Assembly: GCA_050732935.1 (NCBI GenBank)
Contig: JBOHRW010000093.1
Location: 1-6,111, forward strand
Direction: 5' to 3'
From: DASRVA01 sp050732935
GTDB taxonomy: Bacteria; Gemmatimonadota; Gemmatimonadetes; JACCXV01; JAHWKZ01
DNA length: 6,111 bases
Shown: positions 1 through 5,932 of the stretch, piece by piece
How the letters are laid out: each line of letters begins with the position of its first letter
Position numbering within the stretch: the stretch's first letter is position 1
Notes under the pieces: model-generated
What the model was told of the DNA's origin: nothing
The model's input: the letters and a program-made list of their open reading frames with translations, nothing else
The model's database searches: none
Position numbers and translations under genes: made by a program

Positions 1-2365
1 GGTCGGCGAAAGCCAGCTCGCCGGTGCAGCCGCTGTTCGGATGACCGAAGCCCGGCGCCACCGGCGCCGAGTCGATCACCACCCGCGCCTCGAAGTCGGC
101 CGGGATCCCCAGGGGCTGGATGACCTCGATGTCGAGATCCCAGTCCCGCGCGGGCGGGATCGGACCGGTCAGGGTCCCCGTGCTGTCGATCGGGATGTCG
201 GCCGCGGCCCCCTCCACGGGGGCGCCGTCGTCGCCCAGGAGCCGGGCGTCGCCGATCACCGCGTTCACGAACGAGCTCGGATTGGACTCGGGAGTCGCCG
301 ACAGGAGCGGTGCAAGCCCGGCTTCGAGGACCAGCGGCGCAGCTGAGGGGACCAGGACGTCGAACGCCTCCTGGAGCGGGAGGTCGACCGGCGACTGACC
401 CGTGTTCACGGCGAACGACGTCACCGCGTAGAAGACCGGGATCCCGTTGATGAGACCCGGGCCGGCCGACGGGCTCGGGAAGGATCCGCCGCGATCGACG
501 ACCGCGAACGACAGCCCCGTGTCATTCCCGATCGAGAAGGCCTGCTGCGCCGTGCAGATGGCGGTCTCGAACCCGGCGTCGTCCCTGTCAAACACGGCTG
601 TCGCCGCGGTGCAGAACGTCCCCCCTACGATGTTGTCCTGCAGATCGAACTGGGCTATGAGCTCCGCAGCGTCGAGAAGTCCGGTCCGGGATCGATAGAC
701 GTTGAAGCCCTGGAAGTCCTGGATGACGAAGTCGGCGTCGAACGCGGGGTTGGTCACCGTACGGCCCGAAAGCCCGGCCTCTTCGACCGTCACGAATCCG
801 GTGGTCCCTCCCTGGTCCCGGTCGGGCACGAAGACGACCTGTTCTGGATCGAGCATGATCGGCTGCCCGTCCCCACCCAGGAGGGGTGGTGCTTCCGGAT
901 CGATCGAACCGTCGGCAAGCCGCGCGAACGGATCACGGGACACCTTCGCGAACGGATTCACGACCTCCACGGGACTCGCGTTCCAGACGATCGTTACCTG
1001 GCCGTCCGCGGGGATCAGCTCGACCTCGGGCTTGGGTGGAGCGGTTGGCACCACGAAGCCGGCGTCGAACACCGCCTGGGCAGTCTGCTGGACGGTCTTG
1101 AAGCCCTCCAGGGCGGGGCTGTCGTTCGCGTTGGGATCGATCTGGCCCGACTGCAGGTTCTTGTAGGGATCGGCCAGCAGCTGGGCGGGCGGCGACCCCG
1201 AGACGTTGGCGAAGAAGTAGGCCGCGTAGACCTCCACGAACTCTCCCTGCGGGAGAATGAACGGTCCCGACGAGGCCATGCCGCGCACGTCCTGAGGGCT
1301 GACCGAGAGGACCGCTTCCGACGGGTCCCCGGTCATGAGCTGGTACCAGTCCTCCTTGGTGCTGGGGTCCGGCCTCGGTGCGCCGTTGGTGAACACGGTG
1401 AACTCTTGAAGACCGACCTCCTCGCCAGTGGCCGGATCGACCGGGGTCTTCAGATAGGTGATGCCCCCGAAGCCTGGCAAGCCCTGGAACTGCGGCTCGG
1501 TGAAGTCCGAGTCCCAGAAGACCATCGTCTGGACGTCCGGCAGGAAGGCGATCTGGTCGTCACCCGAGTCGCCGACGTCGGGATCGATGGCGATGGCAAC
1601 GATCGTGTTCTCGAGATCATAGGGGCCGGCCGGCTGGGCCGGAGCATTCGCGGCCGTGATGAAATCCGTGCGATTGAAGACCCGGAAGGCGACGAAGACG
1701 AAGTCCTGGACCGAAGGTACCCCGAAGGCGAACATCGTCTCGACGATGTCCACCCCCACGCGTGTTCCCTCGCAAACGCCGCACGGCGGCCCCGTCATGT
1801 CGCTAACGGCAATGCAGACCGTTTCGTCGGCGAAGCCCGGGAAGGGCTCGCCCGCGAAGGGGGCCAGAGACGGGAATTGCGAAACGCGGAACTGGTCGAC
1901 GGTGCAGACCTCCGGAAAGCTCGCCGCGTCGACCGGATCGGCCGAGCTCCAGTACACGTCGAGGCCGGGAATGCCGACGGCCCCGCTCCCCTCCGAGAAC
2001 TGGCTGAAGGGACCACCGATGGCCACCACAGTGTCTCCGGTGGCCGGCACGGTGGCGCCGATGTTGGGGCCGGAGCTGAAGATGTACTGGTTGGTGGTCG
2101 CGATCCAGAAGCCCCCGCCGGCCACCGATCCGCGAGTCGCGCCGATCTGGCCGTTGCTGGTCAGAATCAGGATCACGCGATTGCGCTGAAGCGTGTACTC
2201 GTTGGGCACGGTCGACGGTGTCAGCGATCGACCCTGCCGATCCTTGGGTGGCTCGGGCGGCTCCCCGAGGGCCGTCACGGCAACCCCGAAGAGCAGTAGC
2301 AGGCTGGCAAGGGCCGTCCAGGGACAGCGACGGCTCCATCTCGAGTTCTCACATCCGAATGGCAT
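1..2365 (-). CDS. Large exported protein with fibronectin-III-like module, C-terminus beyond window
   Basis: One uninterrupted frame runs from ATG at 2365 to the left edge (788 codons visible, no stop), so the C-terminus is missing. The start is supported by GGGAGGTG just upstream. Residues 1-34 look like a signal peptide: Arg-rich start, hydrophobic core around 18-33, possible cleavage after ALG (32-34). A beta-rich region follows, with an aromatic stretch VFVAFRVFNRTDF at 223-235 and an acidic segment DPDVGDSGDD at 261-270. Residues about 440-650 resemble a fibronectin-III fold: a PTAPPKPEVELIPADGQVTI start, then VWN, a long insertion, GFNVYRS at 553-559 and FYAVTSF near 646. Seven Cys are visible after the signal peptide (154, 184, 195, 198, 585, 604, 780), including CGVC. 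Similar exported proteins are often found beside TonB-dependent receptors in Gemmatimonadota-type and related genomes; this comes from memory of the family style, not a search. Its role is unknown; a surface or periplasmic partner of the upstream receptor is inferred from position. A C-terminal sorting or anchoring domain cannot be assessed. Confidence 0.92.
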   Translation of the reverse strand, partial: MPFGCENSRWSRRCPWTALASLLLLFGVAVTALGEPPEPPKDRQGRSLTPSTVPNEYTLQRNRVILILTSNGQIGATRGSVAGGGFWIATTNQYIFSSGPNIGATVPATGDTVVAIGGPFSQFSEGSGAVGIPGLDVYWSSADPVDAASFPEVCTVDQFRVSQFPSLAPFAGEPFPGFADETVCIAVSDMTGPPCGVCEGTRVGVDIVETMFAFGVPSVQDFVFVAFRVFNRTDFITAANAPAQPAGPYDLENTIVAIAIDPDVGDSGDDQIAFLPDVQTMVFWDSDFTEPQFQGLPGFGGITYLKTPVDPATGEEVGLQEFTVFTNGAPRPDPSTKEDWYQLMTGDPSEAVLSVSPQDVRGMASSGPFILPQGEFVEVYAAYFFANVSGSPPAQLLADPYKNLQSGQIDPNANDSPALEGFKTVQQTAQAVFDAGFVVPTAPPKPEVELIPADGQVTIVWNASPVEVVNPFAKVSRDPFARLADGSIDPEAPPLLGGDGQPIMLDPEQVVFVPDRDQGGTTGFVTVEEAGLSGRTVTNPAFDADFVIQDFQGFNVYRSRTGLLDAAELIAQFDLQDNIVGGTFCTAATAVFDRDDAGFETAICTAQQAFSIGNDTGLSFAVVDRGGSFPSPSAGPGLINGIPVFYAVTSFAVNTGQSPVDLPLQEAFDVLVPSAAPLVLEAGLAPLLSATPESNPSSFVNAVIGDARLLGDDGAPVEGAAADIPIDSTGTLTGPIPPARDWDLDIEVIQPLGIPADFEARVVIDSAPVAPGFGHPNSGCTGELAFAD

Positions 2366-2367
2366 GG

Positions 2368-2375
2368 CACCTCCC
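2368..2375 (-). promoter_or_regulatory. Ribosome binding site of the exported-protein gene
   Basis: On the minus strand GGGAGGTG precedes the ATG at 2365. The GGAGG core lies four bases from the start codon, slightly closer than usual. It supports this start, which also places a signal peptide at the very N-terminus. Confidence 0.75.
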
Positions 2376-2399
2376 GATGGAGCGGATTCGTGCGGGTGA

Positions 2400-2425
2400 C
2401 TCCCGGCCCCGTGGGGGACCAGGAG
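2400..2425 (-). other. Intercistronic RNA hairpin between the two genes
   Basis: The minus-strand RNA reads CUCCUGGUCCC, loop CCAC, GGGGCCGGGAG. This makes an 11-base-pair stem with two G-U wobbles and no unpaired stem base. On the opposite strand the same two positions are C-A mismatches, so the fold is better in the direction of transcription of the two genes. It begins 18 bases after the receptor stop and ends 35 bases before the next start. No U-tract follows, so it is not a classical intrinsic terminator; an mRNA-processing, 3'-end-protecting or attenuating element is more likely. Confidence 0.6.
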
Positions 2426-2442
2426 CTCCCGTCCAGCTGACT

Positions 2443-5400
2443 CTAGAAGCGAAGTTCCGCGCCGAAGCGGAACTGCCGGGGCTCTCCGTAGTTGTAGGGG
2501 GAATCCCCGAACACGGCGCCCTGGAAGTTCCCGGCCTGCCCCGAGGCGACGTTGGCCTGACGCAGGCTCTCCTGGCCCTCTGCCAGCGTGATCGTTCCGT
2601 CGCCGTTCAGGTCCTGGCGACCGAACTCGTCACGCCATTCCGCGACGATCTCCGCGTTGACATCGAACGGATAATCACCGTCGGAAGCATCGGTCAGGAA
2701 GTTGTCGGCGATCCTCGGGTCCATGGACCGCTCTTCCTCGAAGCCCGTGCGGTCCGGGCGTCCCGTGGTCTCGTTCACACGGACCACGTTCTCGATGTCG
2801 AGGAAGTTGATGACGCTGGCGAAGAGCTCGAAGTCGAGCGCACCCGCCAGGTCGAACCCCTTCGTGAACCGGAGGTCTCCCTGATGGAACCAGGCCATCC
2901 GGCTGGCGTTGATGTCCTCGAGAGGAGAGCCTTGCCCTTCTGTGGTCACCCGGGTGTAGGGCTCACCCGAATGGGCGTTGTAGACCAGGTAGGCGCCGAA
3001 GTTGTTGAAGACCGTGCCCCATGCCGTTCCTTCTTTGAAGTCGGCGGGGAGCCGGAGGTTGAACTGGTAGTTGATCGAGTGCAGGCGGTCGAAGTCCTCG
3101 GCCAGGATCTCCGACGGAGGCTGCAGGAGCCGGCCGGGGAACAGCGGGTCGAACTGCCGCCCGAACCCGGCGCCGGACGCGAAGTCGAGCGGACCGGACG
3201 TCGTTCCCCGCGCCCACTGGAGAGACCACGCCAGGTCGGTCGAGAAGTAGTTCGAGTACCGCTTCGAGATCGTGATGTCGACGCCCTTCACGTTTCCGTT
3301 GTCGCCGTTGACGAAGATCCGCCGCTCGGAGACGTCCGGATCGATCACCCCGCCCTGGAACACATCCAGCCGGATGGCTCCGCGACGGTCGCGATTGTAG
3401 CCCACGACGTCGAGAACCAGGTTCTCGCCGAGCAAATGCGTGATTCCGGCTTCGAACGCGGTCGTCTCTACGAAATCCAGGTTAGGGTTGCCGTACTGGA
3501 TGTTGTTGTTCCCCAGATTGGCGTCGATGTCTGTCCGGAAGCTCTGGAAGTAGTGGTTGAACTCCGGTAGCTGGTGGAACTTGCCATACGAGAGCCGCAC
3601 CTGGGTGGCATCCGTGATGGGATGCGCGACGCCGATCCGGGGCGACAGCTCGTTCAGGGTCTTGCCCGCCAGCATCTCAGCGTCGTCGCGGCAGATGTCC
3701 GGGAACGCCGATATCTCACATGGCACGAGTCCCGGGAGCAACGGGAAATTCTGGTTCGGGTTGAAGTGATCCCACCGCAGTCCCAGATCGATGACAAGGT
3801 CGCCGTAATCCAGCCGATCCTGGACGTAGGCCGCGCCGATGCGCGGGTCGACGTCGTAGAAGTCGGCGAATTGACCGTTGCTGAACTGGCCGGCACGTTT
3901 AGCCAGGTTCACCCAGTTCCATTCCACGCCAACTTTCGCGCGGTGGACCCGGTTGAGCTGACTGTCCAGATCCACCCGGATTCCGTATCGGCGTTCGGTT
4001 TGAGCGGCGAGGACGTCACCAATGCCGTCGGTGATAAAAACATCGCTGTGCCCAAAGACCGCATCCGGGTTGGTACCCGTAGCCTGCGGGACGCTCGGGA
4101 AGTCTCCGGGATCGGAGTCCTCGAAAAAGAACTCGACGTCGCCGAAGCGGTAGTTCAGGAAGTCGTCGGCGAATTCGTCCTCGGTGGCGCCGCAGGCCGC
4201 GCCGCAATCCTCTGCCAGCTCGGCTCCGATGATCTCGGCCATCTCCGCCGAGAGCGGGGTGCCCGAGAACGATCTCTGCAAGTGGTAGTTGCCGCGCACC
4301 TGGAGATTCAGGTTCCGCTCTTCGGTCTGGAAGATCTGCTGATCGTATCCCAGGATGAAGTCATGTGACTTGTCGCGCAGCGCGGTCCACGACAGGTACT
4401 GCCGGACGCCTCGCGATTGCTGGTGGACCTCGAACTGATCGCGGGCGAAGAGGTAGGTCGCGCTCAATCTCGATGTCGGGGTCAGGAACGACGTCAGTTT
4501 CGCCTGCCCGCGTGTCTGGTCGCCCCGGTTGCCCGGCAGGATGTTCTCCGTCGAGCCTTCTGAATTGAACGTGCCGAGCGCCGGGTTGAAACCGGCCGAC
4601 CTGGGGAAGAAATCGGCCGCGGCGGACGCGTCCAGCGATCCGAAGATGGTCAGCTTGTCCGGGATGATCGGGCCGCCGATCGAGGCCTGCAGCGAGTTGT
4701 AGCCGCAGCACTTCTGCTCTTCCAGCCCCGAGGTAGCGAAGTTCGCGGCGGCCAGTTCCTCGGACGTGTAGCCTTCAGTGCCGAGCTGGCCGTCAGTCGT
4801 ATAGCGGAGGCTGCCGTGATATTCGCGGCCGCCCTCGCGGGTCACGATGTTGACCACGCCCGACTGAGCGTGTCCGAACTCCGCGTTGAATCCGCCGGTG
4901 ATGACGTCGACCTCCTCGACCGCGTACCGGCCGACGAGCCCGCCGCCCACGGTGCCGATAGCACCCGTTCCGGGCGCCGTGCCGACTTGATTGACGGCCG
5001 AGGCTCCCGAGTTCTGCTGGGTGCTGAAGTTGGTCACCAGAGCGCCGTCGACGTAGGTCGCCGACTCGCTCGCGCGGCCGCCGCGAATCACGAAGCCGCC
5101 GCGTTCGTTGTCGGTGTAGATGCCTGCGCCCAGGGTCACGACGTCAGTCAGATCGTCGACCGGGAGGCTGCGGGCGTCCTCAGCCGTGAACCGGCTCTTG
5201 GAGATCGTGTTGTCGCGCGCCACCAGCGGCTCGCGCTCGATCACCGCCACGATCGCCTGATCGGCCTGGATCACCTCGCTCGAAAGCGCGAAGTCGACCG
5301 TCATCGTCTGACCGGCCAGGACGCGCTCTTCCTGGGTCACCGTCTGGTAGCCCAGGTATTGAGCGGTGATGCGCTCGATGCCGACGGGGACGTTGTTGAT

Positions 5401-5622
5401 GAAGTAGTACCCGTCCTGGTTGGTGACGTTGCCCAGGTTGGTGCCGTCGATGACGACCTGGGCCCCGACCAGGGGCTGGCCGGTTTCGCCGTCGGTGACG
5501 GTGCCGATCACCTTGCCCGTCGTTTGCGCGAACGCCGATTGCCCCGCCGCCAGGAAGACGACGAAGCCGACGATCAGACAAACGATGCGGACGGTCGCTC
5601 TACGAACTTCTCTTCGACTCAT
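2443..5622 (-). CDS. TonB-dependent outer-membrane receptor with carboxypeptidase-regulatory-like domain
   Basis: A complete 1059-residue gene ending in TAG. The ATG at 5622 is chosen over an in-frame ATG 33 bases upstream because AAAGGAG lies six bases before it and a signal peptide follows directly (residues 1-32, cleavage AFA|QT). Residues 36-115 form a CarboxypepD_reg-like beta-sandwich (GKVIGTVTDGETGQPLVGA, then QDGYYFINNVPVG). The plug spans roughly 137-275, with FVIRGGR at 177-183, YVDGALV, and EEVDVITGGFNAEFGHAQSG followed by VVNIVTREGG. The rest is a long 22-strand-type barrel with family landmarks LSPRIGV (from 659), YGNPNLDF (from 710) and KGVDITISKR. The protein ends QFRFGAELRF, a terminal aromatic beta-signal. 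An EF-hand-like loop occupies 1004-1015, and Cys pairs lie at 305/306, 473/477 and 635/644. No clear TonB box is seen; QAIVAVIE near 122-129 is the best candidate. Such proteins import siderophores, cobalamin, glycans or peptides using TonB energy; the substrate here cannot be read. It lies upstream of, and probably in an operon with, the exported-protein gene. No SusD neighbour is visible. Confidence 0.96.
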   Translation of the reverse strand: MSRREVRRATVRIVCLIVGFVVFLAAGQSAFAQTTGKVIGTVTDGETGQPLVGAQVVIDGTNLGNVTNQDGYYFINNVPVGIERITAQYLGYQTVTQEERVLAGQTMTVDFALSSEVIQADQAIVAVIEREPLVARDNTISKSRFTAEDARSLPVDDLTDVVTLGAGIYTDNERGGFVIRGGRASESATYVDGALVTNFSTQQNSGASAVNQVGTAPGTGAIGTVGGGLVGRYAVEEVDVITGGFNAEFGHAQSGVVNIVTREGGREYHGSLRYTTDGQLGTEGYTSEELAAANFATSGLEEQKCCGYNSLQASIGGPIIPDKLTIFGSLDASAAADFFPRSAGFNPALGTFNSEGSTENILPGNRGDQTRGQAKLTSFLTPTSRLSATYLFARDQFEVHQQSRGVRQYLSWTALRDKSHDFILGYDQQIFQTEERNLNLQVRGNYHLQRSFSGTPLSAEMAEIIGAELAEDCGAACGATEDEFADDFLNYRFGDVEFFFEDSDPGDFPSVPQATGTNPDAVFGHSDVFITDGIGDVLAAQTERRYGIRVDLDSQLNRVHRAKVGVEWNWVNLAKRAGQFSNGQFADFYDVDPRIGAAYVQDRLDYGDLVIDLGLRWDHFNPNQNFPLLPGLVPCEISAFPDICRDDAEMLAGKTLNELSPRIGVAHPITDATQVRLSYGKFHQLPEFNHYFQSFRTDIDANLGNNNIQYGNPNLDFVETTAFEAGITHLLGENLVLDVVGYNRDRRGAIRLDVFQGGVIDPDVSERRIFVNGDNGNVKGVDITISKRYSNYFSTDLAWSLQWARGTTSGPLDFASGAGFGRQFDPLFPGRLLQPPSEILAEDFDRLHSINYQFNLRLPADFKEGTAWGTVFNNFGAYLVYNAHSGEPYTRVTTEGQGSPLEDINASRMAWFHQGDLRFTKGFDLAGALDFELFASVINFLDIENVVRVNETTGRPDRTGFEEERSMDPRIADNFLTDASDGDYPFDVNAEIVAEWRDEFGRQDLNGDGTITLAEGQESLRQANVASGQAGNFQGAVFGDSPYNYGEPRQFRFGAELRF

Positions 5623-5628
5623 ACAGAA

Positions 5629-5635
5629 CTCCTTT
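5629..5635 (-). promoter_or_regulatory. Ribosome binding site of the receptor gene
   Basis: AAAGGAG on the minus strand, separated by six bases (TTCTGT) from the ATG at 5622. This near-ideal spacing decides the start in favour of MSRREV rather than the upstream in-frame ATG at 5655, which has no comparable site. Confidence 0.88.
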
Positions 5636-5679
5636 GACGTCGGGCCAGCCTCCATGGCTTCGGTTGGCGAAACGGCGAC

Positions 5680-5713
5680 GGCCTGCAGCGGGTGGTCTTC
5701 ACCCGCCAGGGCC
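5680..5713 (-). other. Hairpin in the presumed 5' leader of the receptor mRNA
   Basis: On the plus strand GCGGGTG (5688-5694), loop GTCTT, CACCCGC (5700-5706) is a perfect seven-pair stem. It is extended by CCTG (5682-5685) with CAGG (5707-5710) across a two-base bulge, and by GG/CC at the base across a single bulged G. Because the stem is nearly all Watson-Crick it folds equally well in minus-strand RNA, where it ends about 57 bases before the receptor start. There is no U-tract on either side, so it is not a standard terminator. Confidence 0.5.
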
Positions 5714-5749
5714 TTTCGCCACTACCAGTGTCCGGGAAGCACGCGCTCT

Positions 5750-5793
5750 CAGCCAACGGCCGGCAGCCAACGCCCGTTCCCATGCAGCGAACG
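5750..5793. repeat. Cluster of three 9-base direct repeats
   Basis: CAGCCAACG occurs at 5750-5758 and again at 5764-5772. A one-mismatch copy, CAGCGAACG, lies at 5785-5793. Start-to-start distances are 14 and 21 bases. The last copy runs into AGCGA-ACGG-TCGCT (5786-5799), a small inverted repeat. The cluster lies 128-171 bases upstream of the receptor start, where an operator could sit. Chance similarity in GC-rich DNA is possible. Confidence 0.4.
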
Positions 5794-5898
5794 GTCGCTA
5801 GCGCACTGCCTGTCGCACCGGCCACCGAGGGTGGTGCTCCGCTCCGGCTGGAACGGCGGCCGACGAGTGCGGCCGGGAGGGGAGTCGGGCCCGCGGTG

Positions 5899-5926
5899 TT
5901 GACAAGTGAGCCGCCTGTGCTACAAT
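5899..5926 (+). promoter_or_regulatory. Strong sigma-70-type promoter firing rightward
   Basis: A perfect -35 hexamer TTGACA (5899-5904), a 16-base spacer and -10 TACAAT (5921-5926, five of six consensus bases) are preceded by TGC, giving an extended -10 TGn motif. The surrounding DNA is GC-rich, so this AT-rich match stands out. Transcription would start near 5932-5935 and run away from the receptor gene. The product is not identifiable inside the window. Promoters of this quality are typical of stable-RNA operons or highly expressed genes. Confidence 0.72.
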
Positions 5927-5932
5927 AACAGC

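Larger units (their letters stand above)
5636..5898 (-). other. Non-coding leader / control region upstream of the receptor gene
   Basis: About 260 bases hold no credible gene. The short frames open on both strands (for example 5692-5928 plus and 5619-5936 minus) are low-complexity Pro/Arg/Ala readings of GC-rich DNA without ribosome binding sites or recognisable domains. As the receptor is transcribed leftward from here or further right, its 5' leader and promoter should lie here or just beyond. I found no convincing minus-strand -35/-10 pair. Visible structure is a strong hairpin at 5680-5713 and a cluster of 9-base repeats at 5750-5793. Confidence 0.55.

Noticed and set aside
1406..2299. 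Plus-strand open frame (297 codons) opposite the exported-protein gene
   Set aside because: It is antisense to a coherent minus-strand frame with signal peptide and ribosome binding site; the translation has the Arg/Gly/Asp bias of a shadow frame.
1803..2339. Minus-strand frame of 178 codons near the start of the exported-protein gene
   Set aside because: It is the off-frame reading of the same DNA. The frame from 2365 has the ribosome binding site and signal peptide and stays open for 788 codons.
2400..2425. Intercistronic hairpin as an intrinsic terminator
   Set aside because: The stem is strong, but the bases after it on the minus strand are TCACCCGCA, with no U-tract.
2218..3570. Long plus-strand open frame (450 codons) across the receptor gene
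   Set aside because: It lies antisense to the receptor, whose protein shows clear domains. GC-rich codon bias leaves the opposite strand free of stops; the antisense product is an Arg/Val/Glu-rich reading with no recognisable domain.
3574..4368. Plus-strand open frame (264 codons) opposite the receptor barrel
   Set aside because: Shadow of the receptor gene; no start signal or domain.
4816..5637. Plus-strand open frame (273 codons) opposite the receptor plug and signal peptide
   Set aside because: Antisense to the best-conserved part of the receptor, with low-complexity His/Asp/Arg composition.
5623..5655. Upstream in-frame ATG at 5655 as receptor start
   Set aside because: It would put eleven extra residues before the signal peptide and span the AAAGGAG site that fits the ATG at 5622.
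5692..5928. Short open frames in the leader region on both strands
   Set aside because: Pro/Arg/Ala-rich, no ribosome binding sites, mutually overlapping, no recognisable domain.
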